From Acinetobacter corruptisaponis (GTDB lineage Bacteria; Pseudomonadota; Gammaproteobacteria; Pseudomonadales; Moraxellaceae): 64,000 nucleotides of DNA. The position numbers and the translations under genes were made by a program. The stretch spans positions 3,467,962 through 3,531,961 of the forward strand of contig NZ_CP125669.1 in NCBI RefSeq assembly GCF_030053775.1. The letters are read 5' to 3'. Each line of letters starts with the position of its first letter. Position 1 is the first letter of the stretch. The notes below the pieces were generated by a model that saw only the letters and a list, made by a program, of their open reading frames with translations, made no database searches and was not told the DNA's origin. Positions 56,285 to 64,000 of the stretch are shown one piece after another.

Positions 56285-56659
56285 TGATTATTATTCACTA
56301 TGAGTTCAGCTTCATCATGCCAAAAAAAAGATGAAAGCACTAGGGTAGGGCGACACAAGTTGTCTTTGATCATGAAGTGAATCAGAATTCTATATCTCAT
56401 CTATATTGGTAATTAAAGTTGAACGGCGTAGAAAAAGAATCCCAGACTGGAAATGTGATGCACTCTACAAAGCAAATGAATTGTTACGAATATGGAAAAG
56501 CGATAAAGCGAGAAGCAATTAAACGACTTGGCATAGAAAACTCTGATTTTTAAGATGGATATGGCTAGCTGAAAGCAGGCTTTCACAGTAGAATATGCGC
56601 TCTCTCATAAGTCACATTGCGGTAGGTTCGTCAGACCTGCCCGTGGAGCCAAAGTCAGC
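56285..56659. other. Intergenic region before purL with hairpins and a micro-ORF
   Basis: This 375-bp stretch between divergent dgt and purL has no gene of normal size. It holds a short frame 56419-56553 (see that entry), a perfect hairpin TGAAAGC-AG-GCTTTCA at 56570-56585, and a stem GGTAGGT / ACCTGCC at 56621-56641 just ahead of the purL ribosome site. I found no clear -35/-10 pair. Confidence 0.5.
56458..56553 (+). CDS. Possible micro-ORF or gene remnant
   Basis: An ATG at 56458 with GGA nearby opens a 31-residue frame, MHSTKQMNCYEYGKAIK onward, ending REAIKRLGIENSDF; the frame extends upstream to a TTG at 56419. The sequence has a plausible protein character (GKAIKREAIKRLG) but I know no family. 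It could be the tail of a decayed gene rather than a gene. Confidence 0.25.
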   Translation: MHSTKQMNCYEYGKAIKREAIKRLGIENSDF

Positions 56660-59600
56660 ATGTTTATCGTGGCCGGTGCAACAGCACATTCTTCTTTTAA
56701 GAAAACTCAACTCTTAAACCGTTTAGCGTCAATGAGTTCTGTTCAATCTTTTGACAGCCAGTGGGTTTATTTGTTTGATCAAGCGCTCAACGAGCAGCAA
56801 CATCAATCGGCATTACAACTATTAAATGATGGTCAATCTTTCGAACTTCGCCAGGCTGCAAGTGATGAAATCCAGATTCTAGTGACACCACGTGTCGGCA
56901 CAATCTCGCCGTGGTCATCGAAAGCAACCGATATTTTCCAGAACTGTAATACCCCAATTCACCGTTTGGAACGCGGTATCCTGTTTACACTGAAAGGTGT
57001 GACAGAAGTTTCTAATGAAGTGAAACTGGCTCTGCATGACCGTATGACAGAAACTGTTTTTGCTCAAATTGATGATGCAAAAGCTCTATTCTCAGAAACA
57101 GCACCGAAACCACTGAACTCAATTGATATTCTGGGGCAGGGTAAAGAAGCATTGGTTAAAGCCAACAATGAGTTTGGTTTTGCTTTATCTGAGCAGGAAA
57201 TTGATTACTTAACTGAAGCATTTACCAAGCTGGGTCGTAATCCAAATGACATCGAATTGATGATGTTTGCACAGGCCAACTCTGAACACTGCCGTCATAA
57301 AATCTTTGGTTCTGAATGGACAATTGATGGTGAAAAACAACCATTGTCATTGTTCCAGATGATTAAAAATACTTATAAAGAATCGCCAACCGATGTATTG
57401 TCAGCATATAAAGATAACGCCTCTGTGATCGTGGGTTATGACACCATGCGCTTTTATCCAAAAGCGGATGAAAATGGTCACTTCGTTTATAAATATAAGA
57501 GTCAAGCCGCTCATATCTTAATGAAAGTGGAAACGCATAACCACCCAACCGCAATTTCTCCATTTGCGGGCGCTGCAACAGGTTCAGGCGGTGAAATCCG
57601 TGATGAAGGTGCAACAGGTCGTGGTGGTAAACCGAAAGCTGGTTTAACTGGCTTTACCGTTTCAAACTTGAATATTCCAGGTTTTGAACAACCGTGGGAA
57701 GAAAACTACGGTAAACCAAGCCGTATGGCATCACCACTTCAAATTATGATTGAAGGCCCTTTAGGTGGTGCGGCGTTTAACAACGAATTTGGCCGCCCTG
57801 CATTGAATGGTTATTTCCGTACTTTTGAACAGAATGTCAATGGTGAAGTGAAAGGCTTCCATAAGCCAATCATGATTGCTGGTGGTTACGGTAACATCCG
57901 TCCTGACCATGTAGAGAAAGATGCAATCCAGCCAGGTGATTTACTCATTGTGTTGGGTGGCCCAGCCATGCTCATTGGTTTGGGTGGTGGCGCAGCGTCT
58001 TCTGTGGACAGCGGTACCATGGGTGAGAGCTTAGACTTTGCTTCTGTTCAACGTGAAAACCCAGAAATGGAACGCCGTTGTCAGGAAGTCATCGATACCT
58101 GCTGGCGCTTAGAAGATTTTAACCCAATCGTGTCTGTACATGATGTGGGTGCAGGTGGTGTATCTAATGCGATGCCAGAACTTGTGAATGATCACGAGTT
58201 GGGTGCAGTGCTTAACCTACGTAAAATTCCATCATTAGAGCCAGGTATGAGCCCGATGGAAATCTGGTCAAATGAAGCGCAAGAACGTTATGTACTTGCC
58301 ATTCGTCCAGAGTCTTTAGAACAGTTTGAAGAAATTTGTGCACGTGAGCGTTGCCCGTTTGCGGTATTGGGTGAGGCGACTGAAGCGCGTCACTTAACGG
58401 TTGAAGATCCGTTGTTTGAGAACAAGCCTGTTGATATCCCAATGCAGGTGATCTTAGGTGGTACACCGCGTATGCAACGTTCATATGAAACGATTGAGCG
58501 TACGGGTAACGACTTTGATGCTACGAAAGTTGATTTAAAAGATGCGATTTTCCGTGTATTGAAAAATCCAACAGTGGCATCTAAATCGTTCTTGATCACC
58601 ATTGGTGACCGTTCGATTACGGGTATGGTTGCACGTGACCAGATGGTGGGGCGCTGGCAGGTGCCTGTTGCTGATGCAGCAGTAACAACGACAAGTTTGC
58701 AAGGTTTCACTGGTGAAGCAATGGCAATGGGTGAACGTCCACCTGTGGCGTTGTTGAATCCTGCTGCATCTGCGCGTTTAGCGGTTGCAGAAGCGATTAC
58801 CAACATTGCTTGTGCCAACATCGAACAAATCAGCGATATCAAGCTTTCTGCAAACTGGATGGCAGCGGCAGGTCAAAAAGGTGAAGACCAGGCCTTGTTT
58901 GAAGGTGTGAAAGCGATTGGTATGGAAATGTGTCCTGCATTAGGCATCGCAATTCCAGTCGGTAAAGATTCACTTTCAATGCGTACCACGTGGAATGATG
59001 GTGAAGACAAAGCGGTGACTTCTCCAATGACAGGTGTGATTACTGCATTTGCTCCTGTATTAGATGTTCGCAAAACATTAACACCTGAATTGAAAAATCT
59101 TGAAGACTCTGTACTCGTTCGTATTGATTTGTCTAAAGGCCAGTTCCGTTTAGGTGGTTCAATCCTTGCGCAAGTATATAAAGCCATTGGTTCAGTGACA
59201 CCTGATGTTGATAGTTTTGATGACTTCAAAGCATTCTTTGCTTTGATTCAAGATTGGAACAATCGTGGTGTGATTAAGGCTTACCATGATATCGGTGATG
59301 GCGGTTTATTGGCGACTGTTGCCGAGATGATGTTTGCTTCACGCTTAGGTGTGGCTTTAGAAAATCAAACGACTGAAAGCTTATTTGCAGAAGAAATTGG
59401 TGCTGTATTACAAATCACAGCAGCCGATTGGGCGCAATTAGAATCAGAAGTTGCAGCCTCTAGTCTGAAAGATGCCATTGCAGTGGTTGGTCGTGTAAAT
59501 AGCACGGATCAATTGGCGGTTAATGGTTTAACTTTAGAACGTGCTGAATTACAACAAGCTTGGGCAGAAGTTTCACATCAAATCCAGCGTTTACGTGACA

Positions 59601-60490
59601 ACGTTGAAACTGCTGATCAAGAGTTTGCTTTAATTGCAGACCAAAACCACAAAGGTTTAATTGCACAAGCAACGTATGATTTAAATGAGCCAGTTGAAGC
59701 ACCGTTTATCAATACACGTCGTCCAAACATGGCCATCTTGCGTGAGCAGGGTGTTAACGGTCATGTTGAAATGGCAGCTGCGTTTGACAAAGTTGGTTTT
59801 AACACCATCGACGTACACATGAGTGACCTACTTGCTGGTCGTGTTAGCTTAAGCGACTTCGAGGGTTTAGTGGCATGTGGTGGCTTCTCATACGGTGACG
59901 TGATGGGTGCTGGTGGTGGCTGGGCGAAATCAGTATTGTTCAATGCCAAGTTACGTGACCAGTTCGAACAGTTCTTCCATCGTGAAAATACATTCAGCTT
60001 AGGCGTATGTAATGGCTGTCAAATGATGTCGCAACTTGCACCATTGATTCCAGGTGCAGAGCATTGGGGCCGTTTCCACCGTAACATTTCAGAAGTATTC
60101 GAAGCGCGTGCAGTCAACGTTCGTGTAGAAAAATCTGTTTCGGTATTGCTCGAAGATATGCAAGGTTCGATTCTGCCAATCGCGGTTGCCCATGGCGAAG
60201 GTCGTCTGGTTGCAACTGAACAGCAAATTGCTGCTTTAAATGCCGAGAACCAAGTGATCTTGCGTTATGTGGATAGTTTGGGTCATCCAACTCAACACTA
60301 TCCATTGAACCCGAACGGTTCACCTGAGGCGATTACAGGCTTAACCTCTAAAGATGGTCGTGCAACAGTGATGATGCCGCATCCAGAGCGTAACTTCCGT
60401 GCCTTACAGCACTCTTGGAAGCCAGAAGACTGGGCGGAAGATGGTGCTTGGTTACGTATGTTCCGTAATGCACGTAAATTTATTGGTTAA
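56660..60490 (+). CDS. purL: Phosphoribosylformylglycinamidine synthase
   Basis: PurL makes FGAM from FGAR, Gln and ATP, the step before PurM. The 1276-aa single-chain enzyme has the N-terminal PurS-like domain, the linker, two PurM-like halves ([35 protein letters not shown]) and the C-terminal glutamine amidotransferase with [19 protein letters not shown] (nucleophile Cys) and the His-x-Glu in [13 protein letters not shown] lies 11 bp before the ATG. A terminator follows. Confidence 0.98.
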   Translation: MFIVAGATAHSSFKKTQLLNRLASMSSVQSFDSQWVYLFDQALNEQQHQSALQLLNDGQSFELRQAASDEIQILVTPRVGTISPWSSKATDIFQNCNTPIHRLERGILFTLKGVTEVSNEVKLALHDRMTETVFAQIDDAKALFSETAPKPLNSIDILGQGKEALVKANNEFGFALSEQEIDYLTEAFTKLGRNPNDIELMMFAQANSEHCRHKIFGSEWTIDGEKQPLSLFQMIKNTYKESPTDVLSAYKDNASVIVGYDTMRFYPKADENGHFVYKYKSQAAHILMKVETHNHPTAISPFAGAATGSGGEIRDEGATGRGGKPKAGLTGFTVSNLNIPGFEQPWEENYGKPSRMASPLQIMIEGPLGGAAFNNEFGRPALNGYFRTFEQNVNGEVKGFHKPIMIAGGYGNIRPDHVEKDAIQPGDLLIVLGGPAMLIGLGGGAASSVDSGTMGESLDFASVQRENPEMERRCQEVIDTCWRLEDFNPIVSVHDVGAGGVSNAMPELVNDHELGAVLNLRKIPSLEPGMSPMEIWSNEAQERYVLAIRPESLEQFEEICARERCPFAVLGEATEARHLTVEDPLFENKPVDIPMQVILGGTPRMQRSYETIERTGNDFDATKVDLKDAIFRVLKNPTVASKSFLITIGDRSITGMVARDQMVGRWQVPVADAAVTTTSLQGFTGEAMAMGERPPVALLNPAASARLAVAEAITNIACANIEQISDIKLSANWMAAAGQKGEDQALFEGVKAIGMEMCPALGIAIPVGKDSLSMRTTWNDGEDKAVTSPMTGVITAFAPVLDVRKTLTPELKNLEDSVLVRIDLSKGQFRLGGSILAQVYKAIGSVTPDVDSFDDFKAFFALIQDWNNRGVIKAYHDIGDGGLLATVAEMMFASRLGVALENQTTESLFAEEIGAVLQITAADWAQLESEVAASSLKDAIAVVGRVNSTDQLAVNGLTLERAELQQAWAEVSHQIQRLRDNVETADQEFALIADQNHKGLIAQATYDLNEPVEAPFINTRRPNMAILREQGVNGHVEMAAAFDKVGFNTIDVHMSDLLAGRVSLSDFEGLVACGGFSYGDVMGAGGGWAKSVLFNAKLRDQFEQFFHRENTFSLGVCNGCQMMSQLAPLIPGAEHWGRFHRNISEVFEARAVNVRVEKSVSVLLEDMQGSILPIAVAHGEGRLVATEQQIAALNAENQVILRYVDSLGHPTQHYPLNPNGSPEAITGLTSKDGRATVMMPHPERNFRALQHSWKPEDWAEDGAWLRMFRNARKFIG

Positions 60491-60508
60491 TTAAGCAACC
60501 AATTGTTG

Positions 60509-60540
60509 AAAATGCCACTTATTTAGTGGCATTTTTTTTC
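60509..60540 (+). terminator. Intrinsic terminator after purL
   Basis: Stem AAAATGCCACT / AGTGGCATTTT with a TATTT loop and eight T at the end of the arm. Confidence 0.9.
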
Positions 60541-60693
60541 ATAACAGACTGATTTTATAAATAGAATATAATTTACTATTCAATTAAAAATAAATATTTG
60601 ATAAACATTGATTTATTGGTAATTAAAAACTTTGTCTACTATACTTTGGTCTAAGATGTGCTATTCTTTTTCATTGTATGGGGGAGAAAAATT

Positions 60694-61167
60694 ATGAAAA
60701 AATTACTGATACTTACAATGTTGCTAACAGGATGTGCAAGCTCTTATCAACCGCATACTGCTTTTAATAAGAGTGGCTTTAACGAAACAGAACTGACACA
60801 AAATCATTTTAAAATCACATTTCAGGGCAATGAAAAAACTTCCGCAGAGCGAGCAAGTGACTTGGCTTTGTTACGTGCTTCTGAGTTGATGATTGCCAAA
60901 GGTTGCAGCAATTTTAAAGTATTGAGTGCTGCCAATGAAAATATCGGCAGTTTAGTGCTACCACAAACTCATAAGATCAATGCCTATTCAAGCACAATAG
61001 AAAACCGCATTCATGCTGATGCGAATGAATTTTCCAAAGTCTATGCACCTAAATCGACAGTTGAAGTTGGCTGTGCAACAGAAAATGTAGGTGATGAAAG
61101 TAAAGTCTATGCTTCAGCCCCCATCAATGAATCAATCAGGCATAAATATGGAATTGGCATAAAATAG
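60694..61167 (+). CDS. Putative lipoprotein, CC0125/CC1285-like
   Basis: The 157-aa product (ATG 60694 after GGGGGAG) has a lipoprotein signal (LLILTMLLTGC, lipobox at residues 11-14). The core SGFNETELTQNHFKITFQGNEKTS, then LALLRASELMIAKGCSNFKVL, matches a widespread envelope lipoprotein family named after Caulobacter CC0125/CC1285. Role unknown. A small terminator-like hairpin follows at 61277. Confidence 0.8.
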   Translation: MKKLLILTMLLTGCASSYQPHTAFNKSGFNETELTQNHFKITFQGNEKTSAERASDLALLRASELMIAKGCSNFKVLSAANENIGSLVLPQTHKINAYSSTIENRIHADANEFSKVYAPKSTVEVGCATENVGDESKVYASAPINESIRHKYGIGIK

Positions 61168-61276
61168 GCAGTTTTAGAATTCTAGGCATATTGCTATAAG
61201 ATTTAGTGGCTTTCGAAAGGCTAAAGTAGAAATAATGCATGATTTTAGAATCTTTCTCATATAAATTAAGCAGATT

Positions 61277-61298
61277 AGCCACCGTAAGGTGGCTTTAT
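61277..61298 (+). terminator. Weak terminator before the Bcr/CflA gene
   Basis: Stem AGCCACC / GGTGGCT with a GTAA loop and a short TTAT tail; it may end the lipoprotein transcript. Confidence 0.5.
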
Positions 61299-61334
61299 AT
61301 TGGCTAAAAGATTGATCAATCGTAGAGAACAATA

Positions 61335-62549
61335 ATGAAATCAAAAATCCATTTCCATGAATTTGCCCTGTTAATGGCATTGTTGATGTCGATTGTGTCT
61401 TTTTCCATAGATGCGGTCTTGCCCGCGCTAGGTGAAATTGGAAAGGTTTTTACACTGCAAAGTGGCAATCAGGCGCAGTGGGTGATTATTGGTATCTTTT
61501 CAGGAATGACGATAGGCCAATTGATTGCAGGGCCGTTATCCGATGCAATTGGACGTAAACGTATTTTATTCACGGGAATCGTCATTTACTTTTTGGGAAG
61601 CTTATTGTGCTTCTCCACACAAAGTTTTGAATGGTTTTTGGCTGGACGCTTTATTCAGGGAATTGGGGTTTCAGGGCCGTATGTCGCTTCCATTTCCATC
61701 GTGCGGGATAAATACAGCGGCGCACAAATGGCACGTATCATGTCCCTGATTATGATGGTGTTTATGGTTGCACCTGCAATTGCACCAAGTTTGGGGCAGT
61801 TGATTATCCATTTCTTTGGCTGGCGCGATATTTTTGTTTTGTATATGGTTTATGCCACGGTTGTAGGCGCATGGGTGGCTTTACGCTTGGAAGAAACCCT
61901 TGTTCCTGAAAATCGCCTACCTATGCGTTTAGAGGCGTTCCAGCATGGCTTTAAGGAAGTGATCAGTAATAAAACCACCATGAGCTATCTGTTATGTGCT
62001 GGCTTCTGTTTTGGTGGGTTTATTGGTTATCTGGGGACTTCACAGCAAATCTTTATGCAGCAATTCGGTAAAACAGGACAGGAGTTTAGTGCCTACTTTG
62101 CTTTATTAGCAGGTGTGATGGGGATTGCATCTTTTACCAATTCTCGAATTGTCATGAAGTTTGGCATGCGCCCCATCTGTATTTATGGCTTTCTTGGCCT
62201 ATGTTTAATTTCATTGGTATTTCTGATTATTCAGCTAGTAGGTGTACCAGTTTCGTTCTGGATGTTTATGCTATATGCCTGCATCTTGTTTTTATTGTTT
62301 GGAACACTGTTTGGAAATCTTAATGCGATCGCAATGGAACCAATGGGGCATGTTGCTGGTATGGCATCTGCGATTATTGGGGCCGCATCTTCGGTGCTCT
62401 CCCTGATTCTGGCCTCTATTATCGGGCAGCTTTATAACGGAACACTCATTCCAATGACCTGCGGTTTCGTGGTTTTATGTGGTTTGGCCTTTGCCATGAC
62501 CTTATATGAGAAAAGACATTTAAAGGTTTCAGAAAGTGTAGGTGCTTAA
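61335..62549 (+). CDS. Bcr/CflA-family multidrug MFS transporter
   Basis: The 404-aa inner-membrane protein has 12 helices of the MFS Bcr/CflA type: LMALLMSIVSFSIDAVLPAL starts helix 1, GQLIAGPLSDAIGRKRIL is loop 2-3, and GVSGPYVASISIVRDKY is motif C region. Members export drugs such as bicyclomycin or chloramphenicol; the substrate here is unknown. Its ribosome site is weak and the region between the previous hairpin and the ATG is short. Confidence 0.92.
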   Translation: MKSKIHFHEFALLMALLMSIVSFSIDAVLPALGEIGKVFTLQSGNQAQWVIIGIFSGMTIGQLIAGPLSDAIGRKRILFTGIVIYFLGSLLCFSTQSFEWFLAGRFIQGIGVSGPYVASISIVRDKYSGAQMARIMSLIMMVFMVAPAIAPSLGQLIIHFFGWRDIFVLYMVYATVVGAWVALRLEETLVPENRLPMRLEAFQHGFKEVISNKTTMSYLLCAGFCFGGFIGYLGTSQQIFMQQFGKTGQEFSAYFALLAGVMGIASFTNSRIVMKFGMRPICIYGFLGLCLISLVFLIIQLVGVPVSFWMFMLYACILFLLFGTLFGNLNAIAMEPMGHVAGMASAIIGAASSVLSLILASIIGQLYNGTLIPMTCGFVVLCGLAFAMTLYEKRHLKVSESVGA

Positions 62550-62619
62550 ATGTGGGAAAGTAGAGAGTAGTTAGCTTTTTTAGCTCCTAAATATTAAAGC
62601 ATCTGATAGATAAGAAATC

Positions 62620-63033
62620 ATGAAAAAAGCTGTTCCAGTTGTGGTAAGAAATCATGGGCAAGGCTTGGAAATATTGGCCTTTCGCCATCCATTGGCTGGA
62701 ACTCAATTGGTCAAGGGAACAATAGAACAGGATGAGCAATATGAACATGCCGCTATCCGCGAATTATTTGAAGAATCTGGATTAGTGGCTAAACTAAAAC
62801 CAAAATTCATGGGAAATCTTTCGCTTCAATTTAACCAGCAGGATTGGTATTTCTATCTATGTGACATTAGCCATGTGCTTCCTGAGACCTGGGTTTATCA
62901 TTGTCAGGATGATGGTGGTCTGGCATTTGAATTCTTTTGGTATCCATTAAACCAAAAACCGAATGCAGATTGGCACGAGACTTTTCAGGAAGCATTAGCT
63001 TTTATAAGAAAGTATTTTGATCTGGAAAAGTAA
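62620..63033 (+). CDS. NUDIX hydrolase
   Basis: The 137-aa product has a perfect Nudix box, G-x5-E-x7-REL-x-EE-x-GL, in GTIEQDEQYEHAAIRELFEESGL... read as residues about 28-51 (Gly, Glu, Arg-Glu, Glu-Glu and Gly all present). It hydrolyses a nucleoside diphosphate linked to something; the substrate cannot be predicted. It ends inside the arm of a hairpin shared with the convergent gene. Confidence 0.9.
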   Translation: MKKAVPVVVRNHGQGLEILAFRHPLAGTQLVKGTIEQDEQYEHAAIRELFEESGLVAKLKPKFMGNLSLQFNQQDWYFYLCDISHVLPETWVYHCQDDGGLAFEFFWYPLNQKPNADWHETFQEALAFIRKYFDLEK

Positions 63034-63057
63034 AAGCCATCATAAAATGGCTTTTAC
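63030..63057. terminator. Bidirectional terminator between NUDIX and oxygenase genes
   Basis: Perfect 11-bp stem GTAAAAGCCAT / ATGGCTTTTAC around a CATAAA loop; the NUDIX stop codon TAA lies in the left arm. Confidence 0.8.
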
Positions 63058-63076
63058 CTGTATAAGTTTATGGGAT

Positions 63077-63721
63077 TTAGCAATCCTGAGATTTTAGGAT
63101 CATTGGATGCTTATACATCACATCGGTACGCAGCACATATTTCTGACCTGAAAGCACAGGTGCTCCCTCATGCAACTGTTGATGCTCAAAGACTAGAATC
63201 TGTCCAAGTTTTGGTTGGATATTGGCGATTTGCGTTTCTTTACACGGTTTCAGCATGCCACTGTCACGGTAAAAAATGGTTTCTCCACCTGTAAAATCTT
63301 CACTCAGATAGATCAATAAAGTAAGTTGGCTACTGTGCCAATCGTTCACTTCATAAATACCATCATAGTGTGGTCTAAACGTTTCGCCATTTTCATAACG
63401 ATAAAAACGAAAACGTTCATTTAAGCCACTTAATGTCCAGCCATTGAATTGTTCAGGCAGGAAATGTTTAAGTCTGGAAAATAGGGTTTTGGCAAGCTGA
63501 ATATCATCATAAATCACCCGTTTGTTATTTCTGACATTGGTGAGCACTTGACGAGCTGAGTTTACAAATATATCTGCTGTTTCATAATGATATTTATTGC
63601 TGAGCGCGATAAAAGCACCACATTCTTCACTTGAGAACACTTTGTCTACGGTAAAAATCAAAGGTGAGTCTTGATATGTTTGCAGATTTTCTTGTTGTAG
63701 TGGGGGTGTTTGTTTGGACAT
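63077..63721 (-). CDS. 2OG-Fe(II) oxygenase (prolyl 4-hydroxylase-like)
   Basis: The 214-aa product has the double-stranded beta-helix core with the HxD...H triad: RPHYDGIYEVNDWHSSQL (His and Asp), then TGGETIFYRDSG and VFEHQQLHEGAPV (third His), followed by RTDVMY. These motifs fit the P4Hc/2OG-Fe(II) family. It hydroxylates an unknown protein or small molecule using 2-oxoglutarate and O2. N-terminal part is unremarkable. Confidence 0.88.
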   Translation of the reverse strand: MSKQTPPLQQENLQTYQDSPLIFTVDKVFSSEECGAFIALSNKYHYETADIFVNSARQVLTNVRNNKRVIYDDIQLAKTLFSRLKHFLPEQFNGWTLSGLNERFRFYRYENGETFRPHYDGIYEVNDWHSSQLTLLIYLSEDFTGGETIFYRDSGMLKPCKETQIANIQPKLGQILVFEHQQLHEGAPVLSGQKYVLRTDVMYKHPMILKSQDC

Positions 63722-63863
63722 TATCCCATTTTGTAACCTATTGATTTAAGGTTTGGAGTGGCTATTTTAGCATCATTATTTTTTAAATGTTTTACATGGT
63801 TCAAATTTTGCTTTTCTTATTGTAGTGATCAGAACTTAGATATTTTAGGTCTTGGAGAGCAGA

Positions 63864-63995
63864 ATGATGAAACATGAAAATCATATCAGAACAATATACA
63901 CAAAAGATAAGGGTTGGTTTTGGTTTGGATTAACGGTGGTAATCCAGATTTTATGTATTGTGGTGAGCTATCTTGTAATCAATATTTCACTTTGA
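63864..63995 (+). CDS. Putative 43-aa membrane micro-protein
   Basis: ATG at 63864 (or 63867) follows GGAG by 7 bp. The product has a basic, polar head (MMKHENHIRTIYTKDKG) and one hydrophobic helix (FWFGLTVVIQILCIVVSYLVI) to near the end, then NISL and a stop within the window. The strong ribosome site and helix support a real small protein. No known family. Confidence 0.5.
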   Translation: MMKHENHIRTIYTKDKGWFWFGLTVVIQILCIVVSYLVINISL

Positions 63996-64000
63996 TTATT

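Noticed and set aside
58390..58842. Minus-strand frame inside purL
   Set aside because: Opposite-strand artefact of purL with no ribosome site.
1..64000. tRNA, rRNA, insertion sequences, prophage
   Set aside because: No cloverleaf, transposase or terminal inverted repeat of IS type was recognised in any intergenic stretch.

Overview
This 64 kb window is a chromosomal segment of an Acinetobacter-type gammaproteobacterium (Moraxellaceae). That placement rests on the AT-rich coding style, the Acinetobacter-like protein sequences (RadA, CycA, GyrA, PurL), tandem CSLREA/GlyGly-CTERM surface proteins, and a single lolC/E-type permease next to lolD. I cannot name the species. I see no rRNA, tRNA, insertion sequence, prophage or CRISPR array. 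Nearly all the sequence is housekeeping, with a few accessory islands.

Layout. 1-4.4 kb: a LuxR-type regulator cut by the left edge, a lipoprotein with seven Cys-framed repeats and a DUF1566-like end, and a Tim44-like membrane protein. 4.4-7.6 kb: radA and a cycA-like permease. 7.6-11.6 kb: lptM-lysA-dapF-hydrolase-xerC. 12-13.8 kb: etfBA. 13.8-18.8 kb: a DinB-like protein, an unknown gene, gyrA and an MBL-like protein. 18.8-23.7 kb (minus strand): an exporter operon of TolC, HlyD and two ABC-2 permeases with no ATPase gene. 24-28.5 kb: serC, a tiny membrane ORF, an unknown protein, a YaiI-family protein, a DMT transporter and a PilZ protein.

28.5-36 kb: lolC/E-lolD, comEC, a lipid A acyltransferase-like gene, sppA and a hydrolase. 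36-39.8 kb: purMN, a PerM-family gene and hda. 39.9-44.3 kb: two adjacent CSLREA proteins with GlyGly-CTERM-like tails. 44.4-45.7 kb: a translationally coupled sigma factor / membrane anti-sigma candidate / DUF3106 operon, convergent with the previous pair. 45.9-48 kb: a TrmH-like methyltransferase, fbp and a small charged protein. 48-54.8 kb (minus strand): ruvA-ruvB-ybgC-tolQRAB-pal. 55-64 kb: dgt, purL, a lipoprotein, a Bcr/CflA transporter, a NUDIX protein, a 2OG-Fe(II) oxygenase and a final tiny membrane ORF.

Functional themes: envelope integrity and lipoprotein traffic (Tol-Pal, LolCD, LptM, SppA, lipid A acylation), DNA uptake and recombination (ComEC, RadA, RuvAB, XerC, Hda, GyrA), purine synthesis (PurL, PurM, PurN), and diaminopimelate, lysine and serine synthesis. 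The least explained parts are the CSLREA pair with the neighbouring sigma operon, the Cys-repeat lipoprotein, a nested 69-nt hairpin near 1.15 kb, an exact 138-bp in-frame duplication in tolA, and two unannotated membrane micro-ORFs. I did not find a clearly new multi-gene system. The CSLREA/sigma region is the best candidate for a closer look.
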